From contig CALDOZ010000013.1 in assembly GCA_937912025.1 (NCBI GenBank), positions 1-37,463 on the forward strand: a stretch of DNA of 37,463 bases. Reading direction: 5' to 3'. Position 1 is the stretch's first letter, and each line of letters starts with the position of its first letter. The translations under genes and the position numbers were made by a program. A model generated the notes under the pieces. That model worked only from the letters and a program-made list of their open reading frames with translations. It was not told the origin of the DNA and searched no databases. Below are positions 1 through 6,926 of the stretch, one piece after another. The stretch comes from an uncultured Clostridia bacterium (GTDB taxonomy: Bacteria; Bacillota; Clostridia; Christensenellales; Borkfalkiaceae).

Positions 1-69
1 ACGGGCATTTGCCTTGATTTGCTTGCATTTAAACCGTTATATAAAAGCAAAAAATTATCTCATCACCTT
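1..69. repeat. Dispersed intergenic repeat, copy A
   Basis: Bases 1-69 match 32923-32992 with only a few substitutions and one extra A (roughly 90% by eye). The shared core runs from ACGGGC through CTCATCACCTT. The copy may extend left of the window. Both copies lie between genes and are followed at a similar distance by a CGCAATACNNCG motif, so the full unit is probably about 120-130 nt. Confidence 0.75.
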
Positions 70-220
70 AAAAATATACAACATTAAACCAACTAATAAT
101 TACGCAATACTACGTTTCTACTTTATCGTCTCGACCCAAATAGCCACAAAGGTCTATTGAAATTATAAAATATCGAAATCCTAAATAAAAAAGCACATTA
201 ATAAACTAATCGATATAAAA

Positions 221-266
221 AGACACGCCATCATTTCATTTTGTGAAAAAATAGCGTGTTTTATTT
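221..266 (-). terminator. Possible terminator of the CapA-like gene
   Basis: ACACGC (223-228) and GCGTGT (254-259) are complementary and enclose an AT-rich loop with its own small TTTCA/TGAAA hairpin. Read on the minus strand, the right arm is followed by CTTTTT. The loop is long for an intrinsic terminator, so the call is tentative. Position, about 40 bases past the stop codon, supports it. Confidence 0.35.
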
Positions 267-305
267 TTGCTTAGAATAAAAATTTTAAAAAAGTCTGTAA
301 AGCAT

Positions 306-1388
306 TTAACTTTTTTTATGCCAAGACGGGTAAATTTCTTTTATAACGTCAAGATGCGATTCGCAATCGATATAATGAGGGAACATTTCAAGTTCTTTTT
401 CGTTGGCGTTTGGCTTAAAAGCATTGTTTAATTGTGTAACGTAATGCTTCTTCATTGAGTTACAAAAATCTTTCCAACCGTCAAGCCATTTTCCGTTTTT
501 AAGTTCTTCGTTGCGTTTATTTAATCCTTTTTTAATATCGCTTAAAACGTCGCCTTTTGCTTTTTCAATACCGATATCGTTAATTGCGGTTGGAATATAA
601 CTTACTTTCACTCCACTCTTTGTTAAGTCTACTTGACAAAGTAGTCCGGTATACCAACATTCTTCACGGTCTTTCCAAACAAAATGGTAATTGCCTTGAC
701 CATATAATATATGACAATTAGAATATTCCTCGTAACAACCAATGCAATGGGTATGTTGGCAAAGAATAATGTCCGCTCCTGATAGAGCAAGAGCGCGGCA
801 CGTTTCTACAAGCCTTGGCGAAGGGTAACGGCAATATTCTTTACCGCCGTGGAATATAACAATAACAGCGTCGGCTGTTGATTTTGCAGTCTTTATATCT
901 TCTATCGTTTTGTATAAATTAAAAGGATTTGCGCCAAAGTTATTACTCATAGCGTATGTGTATTCGTGTTCCGCTACGTTAATAATAGCAACTTTTTCAT
1001 CTCCTTTTTCAATATATAAAATTTTTCTTGATTCTTCGTCATTGTTGCCAACGCCAAAGTATTTTATGCCGTTTTCTTCAAGAATTTTCAGCATTTCTCT
1101 AGTTCCTTCTTCACAAAAGTCTACCGAGTGGTTATTAGCAAGAGCAACGTGTGTTATTTTCGCATTAACCAGACCGTTAACGCATAAAGAAGGGGCTTTA
1201 ATATTAGGGCCTTTTTTAATAATAGGATTGTTCGTATCTGTAAGCACGCATTCAAGATTTACAATATAAGCGTCGCCCGTGTTAGTAATTTCGTTTAAAT
1301 CGCCAAATAAAGCGTTAGCGTTACCGTCAATAAACAAACTTTGGTTTTCTAATGTGGGAACAACGTCTCCGCCTATAAAAAGTTTCAT
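306..1388 (-). CDS. CapA-family (PGA_cap) metallophosphatase-like protein
   Basis: 360 residues matching the CapA/PgsA poly-gamma-glutamate capsule family, which has a calcineurin-like phosphoesterase fold. Visible signature segments in order are GGDV near the N terminus (residues 6-9), NLE (44-46), ALANNHSVDF (about 82-91), a mid-protein HGGKEYCRYPS block and QHTHCIG, then YGQGNYHF. These are the Asp, Asn and His positions expected to bind metal in this fold. There is no signal peptide or membrane segment, so unlike capsule-anchored CapA this copy looks cytoplasmic. Several family members without a capsule locus are annotated only as CapA family protein, and no pgsB/pgsC partner is visible here. 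The start at 1388 is backed by TAGGAG eight bases upstream and a promoter at 1425-1452. The family call is firm; the substrate is unknown. Confidence 0.85.
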   Translation of the reverse strand: MKLFIGGDVVPTLENQSLFIDGNANALFGDLNEITNTGDAYIVNLECVLTDTNNPIIKKGPNIKAPSLCVNGLVNAKITHVALANNHSVDFCEEGTREMLKILEENGIKYFGVGNNDEESRKILYIEKGDEKVAIINVAEHEYTYAMSNNFGANPFNLYKTIEDIKTAKSTADAVIVIFHGGKEYCRYPSPRLVETCRALALSGADIILCQHTHCIGCYEEYSNCHILYGQGNYHFVWKDREECWYTGLLCQVDLTKSGVKVSYIPTAINDIGIEKAKGDVLSDIKKGLNKRNEELKNGKWLDGWKDFCNSMKKHYVTQLNNAFKPNANEKELEMFPHYIDCESHLDVIKEIYPSWHKKS

Positions 1389-1424
1389 GTTTTACTCCTA
1401 TTAAATATAGTAATTCGCTACTAA

Positions 1425-1452
1425 ATTATAACACGTATATTTTTTTAGTCAA
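1425..1452 (-). promoter_or_regulatory. Promoter of the CapA-like gene
   Basis: On the minus strand TTGACT (1447-1452) and TATAAT (1425-1430) are separated by 16 bases, close to the sigma-A consensus, about 37 bases upstream of the start codon. Confidence 0.75.
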
Positions 1453-1578
1453 GGTTGAATTTGCAAATAAAGTATTTGTTTATGGTTAAATTTTAAGTAA
1501 ATTTTTAATCAAAACACTAAAAATGTAAGAAAAAAGGGGTAAATATAGGGCAAATTTACAGTAATTTATGTAAAAGTG

Positions 1579-1607
1579 TTGACATAGATTTTTAAAAAGT
1601 TTAAAAT
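1579..1607 (+). promoter_or_regulatory. Promoter of the small membrane protein gene
   Basis: Perfect -35 TTGACA (1579-1584), 17-base spacer, -10 TAAAAT (1602-1607), followed 31 bases later by the ATG at 1639. A short inverted repeat, TTTAC/GTAAA at 1555-1574, lies just before the -35 box and could be a regulator site. This promoter and the one at 1425-1452 face away from each other. Confidence 0.8.
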
Positions 1608-1638
1608 GAACTAAAGACTAGTTAGGAATATAAGCAAT

Positions 1639-2073
1639 ATGGATAATAAGATTAAAGAATTTAATATTATCTCATTCGTTATAAAAACGGCGCTAATTGT
1701 AATTTCAATCGCCGTATCTTTATGCGTGCTTATTTTATCTGAACAATACGCTATTGCTATGCGTGGCGTTGTGCGTAGTGACGGGCTTAATAATCTTTTC
1801 CGTTTTAATGAAAAAGATTTTGAGCGTTTAATTTCAGCAATAACTCCTAACTTTATTGCGTTGAAACTTTTAAGCATTACTTTTGCAAGGTTTGTTTCTT
1901 TCTTTTTTGCTGGCGCTATTGCGGCGGTATACTTCTTTGTGTTCGGTGTGTTAAAAGGAATGGTAAAATCAACTAACGTTTCTACCGTTGAACAAAGTAA
2001 AGAAATCAAAACCATTCAAGATTATACGCCTAAGCGCGTATTTTATAACGTTAATCTAAAACTTACAATCTAA
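1639..2073 (+). CDS. Small two-helix membrane protein of unknown function
   Basis: 144 residues. A hydrophobic helix occupies about residues 11-34 and a second about 82-105, separated by a polar segment with many charged residues, and followed by a polar C-terminal tail of about 38 residues. I do not recognise a family. The strong promoter at 1579-1607 and a hairpin after the stop argue for this strand rather than the overlapping minus-strand frame. The ribosome binding site is modest (AGGA, 11 bases before ATG). Its leader TAAAGACTAGTTAGGA closely resembles the leader of the next gene (TAAAGACTAATTAGGA). This hints at shared origin or regulation with the ABC gene downstream. Confidence 0.7.
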   Translation: MDNKIKEFNIISFVIKTALIVISIAVSLCVLILSEQYAIAMRGVVRSDGLNNLFRFNEKDFERLISAITPNFIALKLLSITFARFVSFFFAGAIAAVYFFVFGVLKGMVKSTNVSTVEQSKEIKTIQDYTPKRVFYNVNLKLTI

Positions 2074-2078
2074 TATAA

Positions 2079-2096
2079 GGTGCTTAGATAAGCACC
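2079..2096 (+). terminator. Hairpin after the small membrane protein gene
   Basis: GGTGCTT / AAGCACC stem of 7 bp with loop AGAT, six bases after the stop codon, followed by only a weak T-rich tail (GTATTTTG). It may act as a weak terminator or as a 3' stabilising hairpin ahead of the stronger terminator at 2141-2184. Confidence 0.5.
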
Positions 2097-2140
2097 GTAT
2101 TTTGCGTACTCTAAAAATTATGAATGGGTAGGTAAGCCGT

Positions 2141-2184
2141 ACGGTCATTTAAAAAATTTGTCGTTTTTTAAGGACCGTTTTATT
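2141..2184 (+). terminator. Strong intrinsic terminator
   Basis: ACGGTC (2141-2146) pairs with GACCGT (2173-2178). Inside it, TTAAAAAA pairs with TTTTTTAA around a short TTTGTCG loop, and TTTTATTATT follows. It separates the small membrane protein from the ABC operon. Confidence 0.75.
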
Positions 2185-2185
2185 A

Positions 2186-2215
2186 TTGCAAAAAAATTTA
2201 GCGTATAAATATAAT
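2186..2215 (+). promoter_or_regulatory. Candidate promoter of the ABC export operon
   Basis: TTGCAA (2186-2191), 18-base spacer, TATAAT (2210-2215). It lies directly after the terminator and 74 bases before the start codon. The -10 is consensus and the -35 is partial, and alternative TATAAA boxes overlap. Confidence 0.55.
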
Positions 2216-2242
2216 TTTATAAACTTTACACAAACTATGAAA

Positions 2243-2254
2243 GAGCGCGCGCTC
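2243..2254. promoter_or_regulatory. Perfect 12-bp GC palindrome in the leader
   Basis: GAGCGCGCGCTC is a perfect palindrome in otherwise AT-rich leader DNA, about 28 bases downstream of the likely -10 box. Its position suits a roadblock-type operator for the ABC export operon. No regulator can be assigned from the window. Confidence 0.35.
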
Positions 2255-2288
2255 GAACAAACCATTAAAGACTAATTAGGAGAGAATT

Positions 2289-4568
2289 ATGGGCCTATAT
2301 TATCCTATCTCAATACTCGCAATGATAATTACTTTTGGCGTTTTCGTTCTTGTTAGAAACAAGTCTGACAAGGCAAAGTCCTTAACAAGTAAAATTATTG
2401 CCGTTGTGATAATGTTATTATTCGTTACAAGATATATTTGGCAAAAGTTTGCTATTAGAGAAACTGTAGGACTTACAATTTCATCGCCATTTGGTCCAAC
2501 CGAGCCTTTTAAGACGGCGGTAGCGTATTTTGTTATTTGGTTTGTATTTGCAGCGCAAATTGCTTTAACTACTTATCCGTTCTTTAAAGATAAAGTAAAA
2601 TCGCTTAATTCAATTGTAAAATACTTTTCGTTATTTGCTTACATTTTAGCGTTTGCAAGTATGCCGTGGGTTAGCGTTGCTATGGACGGTAGAGGTTCTG
2701 GATTTTCTGCAAGGGGCGTTGTTTACGCAGTAGAAGTTGGCGCGTCAATTTCGTTAGCGCTTACCGTTTTATTAAAAGATTACAAGTTAAACTTAAAAGG
2801 TTGGCGCGAAATTTTACACGGCGTATTTACATTGCTTGGTATGCTTTTAATAACTATGCCAAGTTATTCTATTCCGCTTTTTTACGGTCACGGCGAAGCG
2901 GGTAAAGTTATTGATGATTTTAACTTAACTCACAGATTGCTTTTATACGGTGCGTTTTTAATGCCGATAGCAATTCACTTTATATTTAAAGGTTACGATT
3001 ACGAAAAGCGTCGTTACGCATTACTTTATATTGCGCTTGCAACGCTTATAACGTATTGTAACAAATATTCATACACGGTGTTTGCCGACGTGCGCTCGTG
3101 GCCGTTACACTTGTGTAATACGGCAATGTTCGTAGTTCCGCTTTGTTTGGCGTTTAAGTGGGATAGGCTTTATTATTTTACCTTATTTATTAACGTGTTA
3201 GGCGCAATGCTTGCAATGTTATTCCCAACGGCGACAACAAACCTTACCGAAGGAACGATATCGTTTTGGATAAATCACTATTGCGCGTTCTTTATGCCTG
3301 TACTTATGATGTCGCTCAAAATTTTTGAAAGACCTAAAATCAAGCAGTTCTCTTGGTCGCTAATCGCATTTGCAATATACTATTTGTTAGTTCTATTCTT
3401 AAATGCGTACTTAACGGCACAAGACCCTAAAAACCCTACCGACTTCTTCTTTATAAACAGTAACTTTATTGCGGAAAAACTTGGTACTTGGGCGGAAGAT
3501 ATTTTCAAGCAAGAATCGATAGTAAATATGGCGGGGCTTGAACTTGTGTTCTATCCAACCTATCAAATACTTTACTTTTTCGTTTACGTATTATTATCTT
3601 TTGCAATGTGGTTTGTTTACGAAGAATTTTTCGCGCTTACAGACACTTACGGAATAATGCTTGCTAAAAACAAAAAAATAAAAGCCGACTTACTTGCCTT
3701 ACAAGTGCAAATGGGCGGAAGGAGTATAAAAGAGCCTATGAATCTTGACGGACAAAATAAACTTATTTTAAGAAATTTCTCAAAACGATATTCAACGAGC
3801 GACGTTTACGCGGTAAAAGAAGCCAACCTTGAAATTGAAGGTGGACAAATTTTTGGTTTCTTAGGTCCGAACGGCGCTGGTAAGAGTACCATTATTAAAA
3901 GTATAGTAGGTATACAGTCGATTACGTCGGGCTCGATAGAAGTTTGTGGATACGACGTTGAAAAACAAGCAATCGGCGCAAAAATGAATATTGGTTTCGT
4001 TCCCGACCACTACGCTCTTTATGAAAATTTAACGGGTAGAGAATATATCAATTATATTGCCGACCTTTACAACGTGCCTGAAAAAGAAAGAACGGAAAGA
4101 ATTAACGAATACGTTGAGAGATTTAGATTAAACGTTGCCTTTGACAACCAAATTAAGACGTATTCGCACGGTATGAAGCAAAAAATAACTATTATGTCGG
4201 CGCTTGTGCACAACCCTAAACTTTGGATTCTTGACGAGCCTTTAACAGGTCTTGACCCAGAAAGTATTTTCCAAGTAAAAGAGTGTATGAAGCATCATGC
4301 TGAAAAGGGCAATATAGTATTCTTCTCAAGCCATATTATCGACGTTGTTGAAAGAATTTGCGATAAGATTGCTATTATTAAAAAGGGTGAAATTCAAACT
4401 GTAAAAACTATTAAAGAAATTGAAGAAAGCGGTATTCCGCTTGAAGAGTTCTATCTTTCTACTATTGGAGAAACCAATTTAGAAATTAAACGTTATACGG
4501 AGTTTGCTAGCGACAAAAAGGACGTTACCAGCACAAAAAAAGATAACGAAATCGCTACTAAGGAGTAA
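2289..4568 (+). CDS. YwaF/TMEM164-like membrane domain fused to an ABC ATPase
   Basis: 759 residues in two parts. Residues 1 to about 460 carry some 12 hydrophobic helices and the SWPLHLCN motif (P272-L-H274-L-C276). This is the hallmark of the YwaF/TIGR02206 family, related to TMEM164. Residues from about 490 form a complete ABC ATPase: Walker A GPNGAGKST (526-534, Lys532), signature SHGMKQ (626-631) in place of LSGGQ, Walker B LWILDEP (645-651, Glu650) and H-loop His682. The last 40 residues are a charged tail. The next gene encodes an ABC-2-like permease, so the ATPase half probably powers it. The ATPase resembles the CcmA/drug-exporter group. YwaF proteins usually stand alone at about 230 residues, so the fusion is unusual. 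The role of the membrane half, possibly lipid handling by analogy with TMEM164, is an inference. Start chosen for AGGAGAG seven bases upstream. Confidence 0.85.
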   Translation: MGLYYPISILAMIITFGVFVLVRNKSDKAKSLTSKIIAVVIMLLFVTRYIWQKFAIRETVGLTISSPFGPTEPFKTAVAYFVIWFVFAAQIALTTYPFFKDKVKSLNSIVKYFSLFAYILAFASMPWVSVAMDGRGSGFSARGVVYAVEVGASISLALTVLLKDYKLNLKGWREILHGVFTLLGMLLITMPSYSIPLFYGHGEAGKVIDDFNLTHRLLLYGAFLMPIAIHFIFKGYDYEKRRYALLYIALATLITYCNKYSYTVFADVRSWPLHLCNTAMFVVPLCLAFKWDRLYYFTLFINVLGAMLAMLFPTATTNLTEGTISFWINHYCAFFMPVLMMSLKIFERPKIKQFSWSLIAFAIYYLLVLFLNAYLTAQDPKNPTDFFFINSNFIAEKLGTWAEDIFKQESIVNMAGLELVFYPTYQILYFFVYVLLSFAMWFVYEEFFALTDTYGIMLAKNKKIKADLLALQVQMGGRSIKEPMNLDGQNKLILRNFSKRYSTSDVYAVKEANLEIEGGQIFGFLGPNGAGKSTIIKSIVGIQSITSGSIEVCGYDVEKQAIGAKMNIGFVPDHYALYENLTGREYINYIADLYNVPEKERTERINEYVERFRLNVAFDNQIKTYSHGMKQKITIMSALVHNPKLWILDEPLTGLDPESIFQVKECMKHHAEKGNIVFFSSHIIDVVERICDKIAIIKKGEIQTVKTIKEIEESGIPLEEFYLSTIGETNLEIKRYTEFASDKKDVTSTKKDNEIATKE

Positions 4569-4579
4569 GGAGAGTAGTT

Positions 4580-6319
4580 ATGTCAAAAAACGTTAGCAAA
4601 GAAAAAACACCTTCATTTTCGGCAGGTGCAGATAAGTTGAAGGCGTTTTGGAAGGCTTTTAAAGAAAAAGTTTTCATTTTAAAAACACTTACCGCTATGC
4701 AACTTAAAGAAAAGATGGATTTTTCATATCTTAAAAGTTGGAAAAAGACCTTATTTAAGGTGATTTGGTTATTGGTAGAAATCGTGGCAATTACGTTCAT
4801 TTGCCGTACCGTTTTCGTTTACGTTAGAGCGTTAGGTCTTTTCTCGCTTATTGGCGAAGTTCCCACGACTGTTATGAATTTAATTTTTACTTTCATGATA
4901 GTTTTATCAATAATATCAAGTACGGCAGGGCTTGTAAAATCGTTATATTTTTCTAGAGATAATTCCGTTTTATTAACCTTACCTACAACGCCGTCAATGG
5001 TATTTTTATCAAAACTTGCGGTATACTACGTTTATGAACTTAAAAAGACGTTTATGTTTACCGTTCCAATGTTTATAGGTTACGCATTAGCGCATTCGTA
5101 CCCGATTTACTTCTATTTTTGGTTAATGTTCTTATTCGTATTTATATCAGCGTTACCTGTAATAATAGCGGCACTACTTTCAATCCCTTGCATGTTCGTG
5201 TATCAATGGATTAAAAAGATTAAATTATTGCAATACATTTTATACGGCGTAGTTACGGCAGTTGCAGTTTATTTAGTATTAACGCTAATAGACGCTTTAC
5301 CAGAAAATATCGACTTGGTAGCAAGTTGGGGTACTACTTATTATATAATACAAAACTTTTTAGCCACTTTTACAAAGTATACCTTACCGTTATTTTTGTT
5401 TACTCAAGTTATTCTTGGTAAAAGGGTAGGTCTTGAACTTGTTATTTTCGACAGTTCGACTTTCCCTACGGTAGCAGTGCTTTTAGGCGCTATGGTAATA
5501 CTTTTAGTGCTTTGTTTCTTATTAAGTAAGCCACTCTTTTATAAGATGGCAAGTAAGCCTTTTGAATACAACAAAAACAGTAAAGCAAAACAAAAGAAAA
5601 ACGTTAAGATAAACGGATTTTTCTCGGCGCTTATTAAAGAAATTAAGGTTGGTTTAAGAAGTAACGCTTTAATAGTTACCGCGCTCGTTTTATGTGTGGT
5701 AATGCCTATTTCCATTTTCTTACTCAACAAAATTTATATAGCGATGAGTACGAGATTTGTCGGATTACAAATGACGGTTGTATTCAACGTAATAATAATG
5801 TTGCTTATTATGCTTGGTACTAGTATTAGTATTGCAAGCGCGTATAGTAGAGACGGTTCAACGGCGTACCTTAATAAAATACAACCGCTTGGCTATGGAA
5901 AATTATTGATTGCTAAATTAGTAACTAATCTTGCGTTGGGTTTGATTGGTATAGTTATAACAATGTTTTTCTATAAATCTTACGCTCCAATGGATTTAGT
6001 TCAACTTATCTTTTTAGCCTTAACCGTTTACGCGGTGTTTGTTGCTCACGTTTTTTGGAGCGCCGAACTTGATATTATGAATCCTCAATATAAACAATAT
6101 GCAACGTTTAACGACCAGGCAAACAACCCTAACGAAAACAAATCGGCGTTATTGGTGTTCGTTTTAGCGGCAATAGTAGGCGTATTTGCGTTAATGCTCT
6201 CGCTTGAAGGTGGCGCTACTATTTGGGTTAAACTTGGCATAATTGCAACGGTGTTTGCAATGCTTAAAATTACGACTTTCATTATGCAAGTGAAAGCCTT
6301 CTACAAGGAGAAAGAATAG
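4580..6319 (+). CDS. ABC-2-like exporter permease
   Basis: 579 residues with about 12 hydrophobic helices and two halves joined by a basic cytoplasmic linker (about residues 330-355, rich in Lys and Asn). The layout fits the large putative ABC exporter permeases of Bacillota, in which one long chain supplies the membrane domain. The SLYFSRDNSVLLTLPTTP segment, with its R-D-N-L-L-P pattern, is typical of these permeases at the first cytoplasmic loop. The gene begins 11 bases after the ATPase stop with AAGGAGAG between, so the two are co-translated partners. The cargo is unknown; the neighbouring anchored protein and lipoprotein suggest an envelope role. Confidence 0.8.
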   Translation: MSKNVSKEKTPSFSAGADKLKAFWKAFKEKVFILKTLTAMQLKEKMDFSYLKSWKKTLFKVIWLLVEIVAITFICRTVFVYVRALGLFSLIGEVPTTVMNLIFTFMIVLSIISSTAGLVKSLYFSRDNSVLLTLPTTPSMVFLSKLAVYYVYELKKTFMFTVPMFIGYALAHSYPIYFYFWLMFLFVFISALPVIIAALLSIPCMFVYQWIKKIKLLQYILYGVVTAVAVYLVLTLIDALPENIDLVASWGTTYYIIQNFLATFTKYTLPLFLFTQVILGKRVGLELVIFDSSTFPTVAVLLGAMVILLVLCFLLSKPLFYKMASKPFEYNKNSKAKQKKNVKINGFFSALIKEIKVGLRSNALIVTALVLCVVMPISIFLLNKIYIAMSTRFVGLQMTVVFNVIIMLLIMLGTSISIASAYSRDGSTAYLNKIQPLGYGKLLIAKLVTNLALGLIGIVITMFFYKSYAPMDLVQLIFLALTVYAVFVAHVFWSAELDIMNPQYKQYATFNDQANNPNENKSALLVFVLAAIVGVFALMLSLEGGATIWVKLGIIATVFAMLKITTFIMQVKAFYKEKE

Positions 6320-6320
6320 T

Positions 6321-6812
6321 ATGAAGAAAGTTGTAGTTATTGTAACGGTATTAGTGTTTATAGCGTCAATAGCCATAGTTAATATTTTAGGTGGAGAGAT
6401 TTTAACTCTTGACGGGGCAATTTATCCAACTCAAATTAAAATTGACGAAGTTCGCGTTATGGACGGTGGCGACAACGGTTTAGGTACGGTTGTGACACTT
6501 AAAAAAGAAGAAACCGGAAATCTTGGAAACAGTTATTTTTACGAGTTTTATTGTGATAAGGCTGATTTTGAAGCGGGCAATTATCCCGTTGTTAGATTTA
6601 CTTACCACGTTTACCCTGAAGACGCTACCAATAAAAATGTTATTGTCACCGCCGATACCACTCAAAGCGAAAAAGGTTATTCAGAGTTCAACAAAGACTT
6701 ATGTCAAATAACGGTAAAAAAACAAAGTAGAGATATAAAGTATACTATTTATGCTGAACATCAACCAAGCGTAATGATATTTTTATACGTTACTTGCAAG
6801 CCGTTAAATTAA
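6321..6812 (+). CDS. Small membrane-anchored extracytoplasmic protein
   Basis: 163 residues. One hydrophobic helix (residues 4-23) with two Lys before it serves as an uncleaved anchor or signal peptide. The remainder is beta-rich, with alternating hydrophobic strands, and ends in a hydrophobic strand MIFLYVTC. Two cysteines (near 78 and 123) and one near the end might form a disulfide. No family is recognised. The start lies one base after the permease stop and the ribosome binding site AAGGAGAA overlaps the permease gene, so it belongs to the ABC export operon. It is probably an accessory subunit on the outer face. Confidence 0.7.
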   Translation: MKKVVVIVTVLVFIASIAIVNILGGEILTLDGAIYPTQIKIDEVRVMDGGDNGLGTVVTLKKEETGNLGNSYFYEFYCDKADFEAGNYPVVRFTYHVYPEDATNKNVIVTADTTQSEKGYSEFNKDLCQITVKKQSRDIKYTIYAEHQPSVMIFLYVTCKPLN

Positions 6813-6816
6813 AACG

Positions 6817-6844
6817 TTGTTTTTAGGTTAATTTGGTGTAAAAT
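6817..6844 (+). promoter_or_regulatory. Candidate promoter of the lipoprotein gene
   Basis: TTGTTT (6817-6822), 16-base spacer, TAAAAT (6839-6844). It lies in the 114-base gap before the lipoprotein. A CGCCAA/TTGGCG hairpin (6871-6889, 7-base loop) follows in the leader and has no T-run after it, so it is not a standard terminator. Confidence 0.45.
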
Positions 6845-6926
6845 AAAACTATTAATAATAAAAAGAATTTCGCCAAATAATAATTGGCGTATTAAAAATA
6901 GAATTTTAAAAAAGGAGAATAATACT

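Larger units (their letters stand above)
1..305. other. Intergenic region downstream of the CapA-like gene
   Basis: No credible gene is seen. Bases 1-69 are a near copy of 32923-32992. A related short motif (CGCAATACTACG near 104-115) follows, as CGCAATACTGCG does in the other copy. Bases 221-266 could form the terminator of the minus-strand gene. The rest is AT-rich sequence without recognisable signals. Confidence 0.6.

Noticed and set aside
306..1388. A capsule synthesis locus around the CapA-like gene
   Set aside because: No pgsB, pgsC or other capsule gene is adjacent and the protein lacks a membrane anchor.
1611..2015. A 134-codon reading frame on the minus strand
   Set aside because: It lies opposite the 1639 gene, which has a perfect promoter and fitting helices. 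The minus frame has no ribosome site or promoter.
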